This document shows, in pieces, positions 43,458-51,727 of a stretch of 64,000 nt of DNA (its first letter is position 1; each line of letters begins with the position of its first letter). Below the pieces are notes generated by a model. It worked only from the letters and a program-made list of their open reading frames with translations. It was not told the origin of the DNA and searched no databases. Made by a program: the position numbers and the translations under genes. Origin of the DNA: Gammaproteobacteria bacterium. Lineage in GTDB: Bacteria > Pseudomonadota > Gammaproteobacteria > Steroidobacterales > Rariloculaceae. The stretch spans positions 59,625 through 123,624 of the forward strand of contig JAJDWR010000011.1 in NCBI GenBank assembly GCA_022825505.1, read 5' to 3'.

Positions 43458-43788
43458 GCCCCGCCTCGCCAAGAGCGGAATCCACGCCGGCACTGACCCG
43501 GTCCCACTCGCCGCTGAGCCGCTCCAGCCGCTCGCGCCCCTGGGGCGTAACCGCATAGTAGACCCGCGTGCGGCCGTTGACCGGCTTGCGCTTCGCGGTC
43601 AGGGCCCCGGCCTTTTCCAGCCCGTGCAACACGGGGTAGATCACGCCCTCGCCCAGGGAAATCGCGTCGCTGGTTACCACGCGTACCGACTTGACGAGTT
43701 CGTAGCCGTACATCTCACGCTGGGAGAGCAGCCTGAGCACCAGGAGTTCCGGAACACCGGTCATGAAGGGAGGATTGGTCTTGCCCAT
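43450..43788 (-). CDS. PadR-family transcriptional regulator
   Basis: 112-residue winged-helix repressor. LLVLRLLSQREMYGYELVKS, then GEGVIYPVLHGLEKAGALTAKR and RVYYAVTPQGRERLERL are the standard PadR elements. The ATG at 43788 is preferred to a TTG four codons earlier. Coupled by overlap to a prefix-domain membrane protein. An inverted repeat at 43823-43843, 35 bases upstream, is a candidate binding site. Confidence 0.92.
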   Translation of the reverse strand: MGKTNPPFMTGVPELLVLRLLSQREMYGYELVKSVRVVTSDAISLGEGVIYPVLHGLEKAGALTAKRKPVNGRTRVYYAVTPQGRERLERLSGEWDRVSAGVDSALGEAGHV

Positions 43789-43822
43789 AGCTACATGCAA
43801 CCTGGCAGGGAACGCCGTTACT

Positions 43823-43843
43823 ATACCTCATACTTCAAGGTAT
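43823..43843. promoter_or_regulatory. Candidate PadR operator
   Basis: ATACCT (43823-43828) and AGGTAT (43838-43843) form an inverted repeat with a 9-base spacer in the divergent region between padR and the dipeptidase gene. On the padR strand, TATAGT at 43827-43822 could be a -10 element inside it. PadR proteins bind dyad sites of this sort; binding here is inferred from position. Confidence 0.45.
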
Positions 43844-43981
43844 GTACACGGCGGCCGGCTCACGCGGAGATGGATTCCACGAGTTGGGATCGCCCCTGGA
43901 AGCGCGATTGAACCGGGCGGGCACCGTCCACGAGGCCCTATAATCGGGAAGCGCACCGTAAAACGGGCAAGGAACGTGACC

Positions 43982-45241
43982 ATGAAATCAACAGGAACTG
44001 CAATCGCTGCAATCGCGCTGATGGTACTTGCAACGGACACGAGCGCCCCCCAGACGCAATCCGCGGAGGACGACGAAGCCATGCAGACCGAACGCGCCCT
44101 CGCCATCCACGAGGCGGTGATGACCGTCGACAGTCACGACGACATCCCGTTCAACTTTGCCACCGAGGCGGTCGACCCGTTCGATGCCCGCCGGCAGTTG
44201 AACCTGCAGAAAATGCAGGCCGGCGGCCTCGACGCAGCCTTCTTCATCGTCTACGTCGGCCAGACGGAGCGCACGCCGGAGAACTATGCCAGGGCGCAGG
44301 CCGACGCCATGACGAAGTTCGACGCCATCCACCGGATGGCGGAGGACATGTATCCCGACCTGATTGAAGTGGCCCGGTCGGCCGACGATGTGGAGCGCAT
44401 TCACGCCGAGGGCAAGCTGGTGGCGGCGATCGGCATCGAGAACGGCTACGTGATCGGCCGGGACATCTCCCTGCTGCAGCGCTACCACGACCTGGGCGCC
44501 CGTTATGTGACGCTGTCCCACAACGGCCACAACGACATCGCCGATTCCGCGCAGCCCCGCATGGACCTGGGCGATGCGGTATCGGAGCATGGCGGTATCA
44601 GCGAGTTCGGCGAGCAGGTCATCGCCGAGATGAACCGGCTGGGAATCATGGTGGATCTCTCGCATGTCTCAAGGGCCGCGGCCCTGGACGCGATTCGCCT
44701 GTCCCGGGCGCCGGTGATCGCGTCCCACTCCAACGCGCTCGCCGTTACGAACCACCCCCGCAACATGGACGACGAGACGCTGCTGGCGTTGCGTGACAAT
44801 GGCGGCGTCATGCAGGCCACGGCGCTGAGTGTGTTCGTGAAGGAATTCACGCCCGAACTTCAGAACGAATCCCTCGCCATCCTGGCGGAATACGGTATCG
44901 GGCACTTTCGCGAATGGTTCACCCTGACCAGCGCGGAGCACAGGGAAATCCAGGCGCGACTCAGCGAAATCGGCTACGCCGACGTCGGCGACTTCATCGA
45001 CCACGTTGACTACGCGGTCAATCTGATCGGCATCGATCACGTGGGACTGAGTTCGGACTTTGACGGCGGCGGCGGCGTTCTCGGCTGGTGGGACGCCAGC
45101 GAAACGGCCAATGTGACGCTGGAACTGGTTCGCCGCGGCTACAGCCGGGAGGACATCCAGAAGCTCTGGGGCGGGAACCTGCTGCGTGTATGGCGGGAGG
45201 TGGAACAGTTCGCGGCAGCGGCGCAAGCCGCGCAGCAGTAG
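43982..45241 (+). CDS. Exported peptidase M19 (membrane dipeptidase-like)
   Basis: 419 residues with a signal peptide (MKSTGTAIAAIALMVLATDTSA). Zn-amidohydrolase motifs of M19: TVDSHDDIPF with the first metal ligands, AAIGIENGYVIG with the bridging Glu, YVTLSHNGHNDIAD, MVDLSHVSRAAALDA with a metal His, PVIASHSNALAV and DHVGLSSDFDGGGG with the catalytic Asp. It should cleave dipeptides or D-amino-acid-containing dipeptides in the periplasm. AAGGAA lies about nine bases before the ATG. Divergent from padR and perhaps under its control. Confidence 0.92.
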   Translation: MKSTGTAIAAIALMVLATDTSAPQTQSAEDDEAMQTERALAIHEAVMTVDSHDDIPFNFATEAVDPFDARRQLNLQKMQAGGLDAAFFIVYVGQTERTPENYARAQADAMTKFDAIHRMAEDMYPDLIEVARSADDVERIHAEGKLVAAIGIENGYVIGRDISLLQRYHDLGARYVTLSHNGHNDIADSAQPRMDLGDAVSEHGGISEFGEQVIAEMNRLGIMVDLSHVSRAAALDAIRLSRAPVIASHSNALAVTNHPRNMDDETLLALRDNGGVMQATALSVFVKEFTPELQNESLAILAEYGIGHFREWFTLTSAEHREIQARLSEIGYADVGDFIDHVDYAVNLIGIDHVGLSSDFDGGGGVLGWWDASETANVTLELVRRGYSREDIQKLWGGNLLRVWREVEQFAAAAQAAQQ

Positions 45242-45325
45242 GCGATCGCAGGTTTTCCTGGCCCTGGGAGAGGTTTGTGTCCGCCGGGCCAGGCCGGGTG
45301 CTACACAGGTCCGTGCGATGGACCG

Positions 45326-47422
45326 TCAGGCACCCGGCTTGAAATCCGCGAACTTGCCGCCGCTGCGGCCCAGATCCTCCAACAGATTCGGGACTTCCCA
45401 GTACATGGGCCCGAACCGATCCCGGAACTCGCACACTCGGGCGTAGATCTTGTCCACGCCGATGGTGTCCGCATAGTGCATGGGCCCGCCCCGGTGCCTC
45501 GGGAAGCCGTAGCCGTTGACCCAGACGACGTCTATGTCGCCTGACCGGCTCGCGATCCCCTCCTCCAGAATGCGGGCGCCCTCGACGATCAATCCGTAGA
45601 TGCACCGCTCGACAATCTCCTGCGCGTCAATCGCCCGCCGCTCGACGCCCAGCGCATCAGCCTCGCGGGCAATCCACGACTCGACCTCCGGATCCGGGAT
45701 GGGCGCGCGGGATCCGGATTCGTAGCGATACATGCCCTTGCCGGTCTTCCGGCCCAGCCGGCCGGCTTCCACCAGCACATCGGCCATGCGGTAGAAGCGG
45801 GGATCATCGGGCAGATCGGTACGTTCCCGGCGCACGCTGTAGCCCACATCCAGGCCGGCCAGGTCGCCCACCGCATGAGGCCCCATGGCCATCCCCCACT
45901 CCTGGAGCGCACCATCAATCTGCTCGGGCGCAGCACCCTCCAGCAGCAGCAACTGGCTCTCCCGCCCGTACCCGTAGAGCATACGGTTGCCCACAAAACC
46001 GAAACAGTTGCCCACGACCACGCCCACCTTGCGCAAGCGTTTCGCCAGGGCGAGGGCGGAAATGATGACCGCGTCCCCGGTCGCATCGCCGCGGACAATC
46101 TCGACCAGCCGCATGATGTGGGCCGGACTGAAGAAATGCGTTCCAATGACCTTTTCGGGCCGGCCTGTGGCCTGGGCGATGCGGTCCACGTCCAGGGTCG
46201 AAGTGTTGGTGGCGAGAATCGTGTCCGCCCGGCACACCCGGTCCAGGCGGGCGAATACCTGTTCCTTCACCGCCATGCTTTCGAAAACCGCTTCGATCAC
46301 CAGGTCCGCATTCGCCACCGCGCCGTAGTCCTGAGACGTCGTCAGCCGGCCGAGTCCGTCCTCCGCCTTGGCCGGGCTGACCTTGCCGCGCGCGACACCG
46401 CCTTCGTAAAGGCCCTCGATGGTCTTGCGCCCCCGGGCAAGCCCGGCCTCGTCATAGTCGAGCACCGTGACCCGGAACCCCACCCCGAGACAGCTATAGG
46501 CAATCCCCGCACCCATGGTGCCGGCGCCGATGACCGCAATGTGCGTGATCTCGGGGCCGCCAGCGGCCGGACTCACGCCCGGAGGCGGTTTCACCGCCTG
46601 GCGCTCGGCGAAGAACAAGTGCCGCAACGCGCTCGACTGCGGCGACGCCATACACTCGAAGAAATGTTCCCGTTCCTGCCTGAGCGCCTCATCGATCGGC
46701 ACCTGCAACGCCGCCTCGACGCATCGCACGATCCGCTCCGGCGACATGAGCCCGCGCGTCCTGCGGGCGATCCGCTTGCGGTAGTCGCTGAAAAACCCGG
46801 GGTCCACCGGATCCACTGAAAGATCCCGAATGAGCCGCGGACGCTCGCCTCCTGAAGCCTGTTCCCGCGCAAAGCCCATGGCTTCATCGAGCAGATCTCC
46901 GCTCTCGGCGAGCCGATCGATGACGCCAACCCGAGCCGCCTCGACGGCGCCCACCGGCTTGCCGGAGATCATCATGTCCAGGGCGCGTTCCGCACCCACC
47001 AGCCTCGGCAGCCGCTGGGTACCGCCGGAACCCGGAATCAGCCCGAGGTTGACTTCCGGAAAGCCCACACGGGCGGTCGGCACGGCAATTCGATAATGGC
47101 ACCCCAATGCGAGCTCCAGGCCCCCGCCCAGCGTCGTGCCGTGAATGGCGGCTACCACCGGCCGGCGGCATGCCTCGATGCGGGCGATGACTTCGGGAAG
47201 CCAGGGCGGCTTGGGAGGCTTGCCGAATTCGCGGATGTCCGCACCGGCGACAAAGGTCCGGCCCGCGCAGCACAGAACGATTGCGTCGGCGCCGGCGTCC
47301 TCCGCCTCGTCCACCGCACGGACGATCCCGGCGCGCACCGCCTGCGACAACGCATTCACCGGCGGATTGTCGATGGTGACGACGGCCAATCGGCCTTCGA
47401 GTTCGAGACGCACGACGCTCAT
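45326..47422 (-). CDS. Bifunctional enoyl-CoA hydratase/3-hydroxyacyl-CoA dehydrogenase (FadJ/FadB type)
   Basis: 698 residues. Residues ~1-190 are a crotonase domain with the oxyanion motif GGGLELALGCHYR and FPEVNLGLIPGSGGTQRLPR, each carrying a catalytic Glu. Residues ~295-475 hold the NAD domain (IGAGTMGAGIAYSC, TNTSTLDVDRIA), and two C-terminal domains follow, including GTHFFSPAHIMRLVEIV. AGGAG six bases before ATG 47422 fixes the start. Its place beside the aromatic island suggests it processes 3,4-dehydroadipyl-CoA from the box pathway, but a general beta-oxidation role is equally possible. No FadA partner is adjacent. Confidence 0.93.
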   Translation of the reverse strand: MSVVRLELEGRLAVVTIDNPPVNALSQAVRAGIVRAVDEAEDAGADAIVLCCAGRTFVAGADIREFGKPPKPPWLPEVIARIEACRRPVVAAIHGTTLGGGLELALGCHYRIAVPTARVGFPEVNLGLIPGSGGTQRLPRLVGAERALDMMISGKPVGAVEAARVGVIDRLAESGDLLDEAMGFAREQASGGERPRLIRDLSVDPVDPGFFSDYRKRIARRTRGLMSPERIVRCVEAALQVPIDEALRQEREHFFECMASPQSSALRHLFFAERQAVKPPPGVSPAAGGPEITHIAVIGAGTMGAGIAYSCLGVGFRVTVLDYDEAGLARGRKTIEGLYEGGVARGKVSPAKAEDGLGRLTTSQDYGAVANADLVIEAVFESMAVKEQVFARLDRVCRADTILATNTSTLDVDRIAQATGRPEKVIGTHFFSPAHIMRLVEIVRGDATGDAVIISALALAKRLRKVGVVVGNCFGFVGNRMLYGYGRESQLLLLEGAAPEQIDGALQEWGMAMGPHAVGDLAGLDVGYSVRRERTDLPDDPRFYRMADVLVEAGRLGRKTGKGMYRYESGSRAPIPDPEVESWIAREADALGVERRAIDAQEIVERCIYGLIVEGARILEEGIASRSGDIDVVWVNGYGFPRHRGGPMHYADTIGVDKIYARVCEFRDRFGPMYWEVPNLLEDLGRSGGKFADFKPGA

Positions 47423-47638
47423 TGGTACTCCTGTTGCGTTCGTAGCAAACGTGGCATTCGCTCCCGGTTTATCCCGGCGCCGCGGACACAATTGGCGCGG
47501 CTTTCCTCCAATCGGCGGTAGATCGAATTACACAAATGCGGGCAGGAACGCGTAATGATAAGAGCCAATGTCAATAAAATCGAGATCGAGGAGCGTCGGT
47601 CCGATCGAGGGATTGCTGGCTGTGCGATGATTGCAGCC

Positions 47639-48058
47639 ATGAAAAACGAAATCGAGATTCCCGTGGAATGGGGCGACACCGACCAGGCCGCGATCGTGTT
47701 CTACCCGAACTATTTCAGATGGTTCGACATCGGCACGCGTCATCTTCTGGACGCGGCCGGCGTGTCCTATGGAGTCCTCAAGAGCGAGCTGGGGCTCCTG
47801 GGTCTGCCCCTGGTCGAAGCCGGCAGCCGGTTCCTGAATCCCATCCGCTTTGGAGACACCGTGAGGCTGACAAGCTACGTCGCTTCCTGGCGGCGAAAGA
47901 CGGTCCGGATAGACCATCTCGTCACCGTCGACGGAAGACGCTGCGCGGAAGGCCACGAGGTTCGCGTGATCGCCACAGGAGAGGATGGACAAATTCAGAC
48001 GATTCCCCCGCCACAGCGTCTTCTCGAGGCTCTGCCGGTCCACAATTCGGGGGAATGA
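47639..48058 (+). CDS. Hot-dog acyl-CoA thioesterase, 4-hydroxybenzoyl-CoA thioesterase/YbgC type
   Basis: 139 residues. VEWGDTDQAAIVFYPNYFRW contains the Asp of the 4HBT/YbgC active site, and the long helix and C-terminal strand fit the fold. ATG 47639 begins MKNEIEIPVEWG, the family start; ATG 47627 and upstream starts are possible but not conserved. Divergent from the FadJ-type gene and convergent with the 4-HBCR beta-like gene, so it may hydrolyse stalled aromatic CoA esters to recycle CoA, as proposed for thioesterases in other box clusters. Confidence 0.86.
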   Translation: MKNEIEIPVEWGDTDQAAIVFYPNYFRWFDIGTRHLLDAAGVSYGVLKSELGLLGLPLVEAGSRFLNPIRFGDTVRLTSYVASWRRKTVRIDHLVTVDGRRCAEGHEVRVIATGEDGQIQTIPPPQRLLEALPVHNSGE

Positions 48059-48087
48059 AGCCGATTCGGCGTTCGCCCGGCTCTGTT

Positions 48088-49191
48088 TCAGACCACCGTC
48101 AGCCCGTGCCTGGGCGCCTGGCGGCGAACCGGGAGTCCGGCCGCGTCGCAGAGCGCAGCGTGGGTGTAGTGTTCCGCCATCTTGCCCCGCCACGCCGGCA
48201 CGAAGTCGGTATTGCTCATGGGCGTGGCGTCCTTGCGCGCCCGGTGGGCGACGGCCGCGATCAGGTCCTCCGTCAGTTCCTTGCCAACCAGCAGGTCTTC
48301 TGCGTCACTGACGCGCACGGGGCTTGAGCCGACCGCGCCGAGGTAGACTGCAGCGCGGTCGACCACGTTCCTGTCGTCCATCCACAGCGCGACCGCCACC
48401 GACAGCACGGAAAAGTCGATGGAACCCCTGCGGCGGAGCTTCCAGAACGCCGAGCGGCAATGCTCGCGACTGGAATCGGCGGGGACGATGACTCGCGTAA
48501 GGATCTCACCGGGGCGCATGCCCAGGTATTCGATGCCGTCGTCCCGATACAGGTCGGTGAGGGGAATCTCCCGCTCGCCACCGGAGGAAATCAACCTGAC
48601 CCGGGCGCCCAGGGCGCAGAGCATGGGTGCGGCGTCGCTGGCCGAGTGAGCCCAGCAGCGGGGCGAATTGGTGGCGACCCAGCAGATCGTGCCCTGCTCC
48701 TTCATGCAATAGTCGATGGAGCGGCGCCATTCCTCGGTCTGGTTGTAGTAGGTGCAGCGGGTATCCACGCAGAGATTGCCCCCGAGCGTACCCATGTTGC
48801 GAAGGGGCGGAGAGGAGATGGCCGCGACGGCGCGGGCAAATCCCGGATAGCGGCTGCGAACGGCATCGCTTCGCAACAACGCGGTCAGGGTGACCGTGGA
48901 ACCGATCTCCAGGTCCTGCGGCGCCTCCCCGATTCCCCGCAGTTCGTCGATTCCCATCAGGCTGACGACGGTGCCGGCCTGCTGGTGGCGCCGTTTCATG
49001 TTGGGCCAGAGATCGGTGCCGCCGGCGACCAGACGCACCCCTCCGATGCCGTTCGCCCCGCCGGGGCCGCCTCCGTTTCCCGGGCTCGCCCCGCTGTCAC
49101 TGCTGCCGTTCGGGCCGCGGCCGTCCAGCAGGTCCAGCACTTCCCGCAGACTGGAAGGCGAGCGGAAATCAAGCGGTGGTAAGCGTAGCAC
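48088..49191 (-). CDS. hcrB: 4-hydroxybenzoyl-CoA reductase beta-like FAD/[4Fe-4S] subunit
   Basis: 367-residue FAD subunit of a xanthine oxidase-family enzyme. RLVAGGTDLWPNMKRR and RNMGTLGGNLCVDTRC bind FAD. An insertion unique to the 4-hydroxybenzoyl-CoA reductase group follows: Cys146, Cys162, Cys170 and Cys179, spaced 16/8/9, with YYNQTEEWRRSIDYC and ICWVATNSPRCWAHSASD. This matches, as I recall it, the extra [4Fe-4S] site of the Thauera enzyme. A Gly/Ser/Asn-rich stretch at residues ~24-51 is unusual. The gene overlaps the large-subunit gene by 23 bases and is last in the operon. Confidence 0.85.
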   Translation of the reverse strand: MLRLPPLDFRSPSSLREVLDLLDGRGPNGSSDSGASPGNGGGPGGANGIGGVRLVAGGTDLWPNMKRRHQQAGTVVSLMGIDELRGIGEAPQDLEIGSTVTLTALLRSDAVRSRYPGFARAVAAISSPPLRNMGTLGGNLCVDTRCTYYNQTEEWRRSIDYCMKEQGTICWVATNSPRCWAHSASDAAPMLCALGARVRLISSGGEREIPLTDLYRDDGIEYLGMRPGEILTRVIVPADSSREHCRSAFWKLRRRGSIDFSVLSVAVALWMDDRNVVDRAAVYLGAVGSSPVRVSDAEDLLVGKELTEDLIAAVAHRARKDATPMSNTDFVPAWRGKMAEHYTHAALCDAAGLPVRRQAPRHGLTVV

Positions 49192-51727
49192 TGCGCCGCT
49201 CCTTCAGGGCGTCTTCGCGGTCCTTCATCGTTCCGGAAGCCGCGCGCACGCTGCGGCTGCGATGCTTCGGATCATGCCTGGCGCGCCCGTCGCCTCCCTG
49301 GTCCGGGGTCGGCACCTCCACCGGCGTGCCGTAGTCCACCCTGGGGAACCGGGCGGGACCGACCCGCGCCGGTCGTCCCTTCGCCCTGGCCTCCAGCGCT
49401 TTGAGAATCAGTTCCGGCGTCGCCGGCACCTGGTCGACCCGCACACCGACCGCATCGAAGATGGCATTCACCACGGCCGGCATGATCGGCAGCAAGGGGC
49501 CCTGGCCGACTTCCTTGGCGCCCATGGGCGCGCGGTCGTCCCTGGATTCGATCATGTAGCTGGTCATCCCGGGCATGTCGTGAAAGCCGGGGCTCTTGTA
49601 CTCCAGCAGCGACGGCATCTTGTGGACCAGCGCCGAGGACAGGCGCTTGGGCAGGCGCCGGAATACCTGCTCCTCCATCATCGCCTCGCCGAGGCCCATG
49701 TAGATGCTGCCCTCGATCTGGCCCAGCGCCAGCACCGGGTTGATGGCCTGGCCGATATCGTGCGCCATCCAGACGTGCCTGCAGTCGTAAACGCCGGTTT
49801 GCGGGTCCACTTCCACCTCGACCACGGCAGCGGAGTAGGAATAAGTGGGCGATGGCCCCACGCCGGCGCCGCGGTAACGCCCCGGCGCACGCGGAGGAAT
49901 GTAGGAACCGGTGGTGCCGAGGGTGCCGAAGCGGGCCTCGGCCGCCACCACGGCCGCATTGAAATCGAGTCCCCTGTCCGGGTCGCCGGCGGGAAAGACG
50001 CGCCGATCCGCGAACACCAGTTCCGCCTCGGAGACCTCCAATTGCGCCGCGACTGCCCTGGCAATGGTGTCCCGGGCGCGTTCGGCGGCCTGCATGGCGG
50101 CATGGCCCACCATCATGGTGACCCGCGAGGAGTAGCTTCCCAGATCGACCGGGGTGAGGTCGGTGTCGCCCACGCAGAGGCGGATGTCCTCCAGTTCGAT
50201 CCCCAGAATCTCGGCCACGATGGCGGCGAGCACCGAGTCCGAACCCTGTCCGATCTCGGTCTCGCCGCAGAACACGGCCACGCATCCGCTGCGGTCCAGC
50301 TTGATCTGCACGCCGGACTGGGGCATGTGGTTCCAGTAGATCGGCAGGCCGGCGCCGCAGAGGTAGGCGCCGCAGGCAAGCCCCAGGCCCCGTCCTTCGG
50401 GCAGCTTGCCGTAGCGCTCCTTCCAGCCGCTGCCCCGCACCACGGCCTCGATGCACTCGCCCAGTTCGATGGAGCCGATGCGCAGCCAGTTCGCCGTTAC
50501 CGAGTCGGGCGGCTGCAAGTTCCTGAGCCGCAACTCGGCGGGATCGATGCCCAGGTGGTGAGCCGCCTTGTCCAGGTGCACCTCGAAGGCGAACCGGGGC
50601 TGCGGCGTACCGTGGCCGCGCTTCGGGCCGCAGGGCGGTTTGTTGGTGAAGGCGCGGGCGCCCTCGAACCAGTAATTGGGGATCCTGTACGTAGTGGTCT
50701 GGAGCGCCCCGGTGTAGTACGTGCTCGCCACGCCATAGCTGCCGAAGGCGCCGCCGTCCAGCGCAGTGCGGAGGTGCTGGGAGGTGATCGAACCGTCCTT
50801 CGTGAAGCCGGTCTTCAGGTGCATCAGCACCGGGTGGCGGCCGCGATGGCAGTAGAAGACCTCCTCGCGCGTGAGCGTCACCTTGCAGGGGCGCCCTAGC
50901 TTGAGCGCCAGTTTGGCCACCACCATCTCGTGGTTGAAGGGATCGCTCTTGCCGCCGAAACCGCCGCCGTTGGAGCAGGCCACCACGCGAATGCGCGACG
51001 CCGGCAGCCCCAGTACCTTGGTCAGTGCCCGGTGCACGTAGTGCGGCGTCTGTGTCGACGAATACACCGTCACCCGGCCTTCGTCCTCGGGAACGCTGAC
51101 GGCGCTGTGCTGCTCCATGGCCAGGTGGGTATTGCCCTCGAAGTAGCAGGTGTCCTCGAGGATCACGTCCGCTTCCTCGAAACCCTCCTCCACGGCGCCG
51201 AACTTGAGGGACACCTTCTTGTGGATGTTGCCGTCATCCGCGTAGTCGTGCATTTGCGGTTCGGGCGTCTTGAGCGCCTCGTTGAAGTTCGAAATGGTGG
51301 GCAGGAGTTCGTATTCCACCCTCACCGCCAGCGCGGCTTCATGGGCGATGTCTTCGGAGACCGCGGCGACGGCGGCGACGGGATCGCCGACGAAACGAAC
51401 CGTGTCCACCGCCAGCGCGTGTTCGTCCTCGGAAACCGGCAGGATGCCGAACTTGTCCGGCAGTTCCGTGCCGACCAGCGTGCCGAGCACGCCGTCCATG
51501 GCCTCTGCCGCCGAAAGGTCGATATTCCTGATACGCGCGTGGGGAACCGTACTGCGCACGAGCTTGACGTAAGCCATGCGCGGAAAATTGAGGTCGTCGG
51601 CGAACTGCGTCTGACCGGTGACCTTGGCTCGGCCGTCCACGCGCCTGAATGCGGTACCAATGAGCCGGTACTCTTCCCGGGACTCGCACCCGGCGCCGAC
51701 GGGATCGGCCTTCGGGTTAGCCGCCAT
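49169..51727 (-). CDS. hcrA: 4-hydroxybenzoyl-CoA reductase alpha-like molybdenum subunit
   Basis: 852-residue molybdopterin-cytosine-dinucleotide subunit of the xanthine oxidase family. GTAFRRVDGRAKVTGQTQFA opens the first domain; SNGGGFGGKSDPFNHEMV, then GPKRGHGTPQPRFAFE and GETEIGQGSDSVLAAIVAE bind the cofactor. At the usual catalytic Glu position (GxGE) the sequence is GAKEVGQGPLLP, with Gln742 (codon 49502-49504). The C-terminal ~50 residues are charged and repeat-poor. Overlaps its small-subunit gene by 11 bases. Reductive removal of the para-hydroxyl of 4-hydroxybenzoyl-CoA is inferred from the beta subunit; other substrates are possible. Confidence 0.85.
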   Translation of the reverse strand: MAANPKADPVGAGCESREEYRLIGTAFRRVDGRAKVTGQTQFADDLNFPRMAYVKLVRSTVPHARIRNIDLSAAEAMDGVLGTLVGTELPDKFGILPVSEDEHALAVDTVRFVGDPVAAVAAVSEDIAHEAALAVRVEYELLPTISNFNEALKTPEPQMHDYADDGNIHKKVSLKFGAVEEGFEEADVILEDTCYFEGNTHLAMEQHSAVSVPEDEGRVTVYSSTQTPHYVHRALTKVLGLPASRIRVVACSNGGGFGGKSDPFNHEMVVAKLALKLGRPCKVTLTREEVFYCHRGRHPVLMHLKTGFTKDGSITSQHLRTALDGGAFGSYGVASTYYTGALQTTTYRIPNYWFEGARAFTNKPPCGPKRGHGTPQPRFAFEVHLDKAAHHLGIDPAELRLRNLQPPDSVTANWLRIGSIELGECIEAVVRGSGWKERYGKLPEGRGLGLACGAYLCGAGLPIYWNHMPQSGVQIKLDRSGCVAVFCGETEIGQGSDSVLAAIVAEILGIELEDIRLCVGDTDLTPVDLGSYSSRVTMMVGHAAMQAAERARDTIARAVAAQLEVSEAELVFADRRVFPAGDPDRGLDFNAAVVAAEARFGTLGTTGSYIPPRAPGRYRGAGVGPSPTYSYSAAVVEVEVDPQTGVYDCRHVWMAHDIGQAINPVLALGQIEGSIYMGLGEAMMEEQVFRRLPKRLSSALVHKMPSLLEYKSPGFHDMPGMTSYMIESRDDRAPMGAKEVGQGPLLPIMPAVVNAIFDAVGVRVDQVPATPELILKALEARAKGRPARVGPARFPRVDYGTPVEVPTPDQGGDGRARHDPKHRSRSVRAASGTMKDREDALKERRSATLTTA

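Noticed and set aside
45257..45293. Hairpin between the dipeptidase and FadJ-type genes as a terminator
   Set aside because: The 8-bp stem has a 21-base loop and no T run on either strand after the stem.
48890..50899. 669-codon open frame on the plus strand across the Mo-subunit gene
   Set aside because: Antisense shadow of a clearly conserved gene; composition is Arg/His/Gly-rich with no motif.
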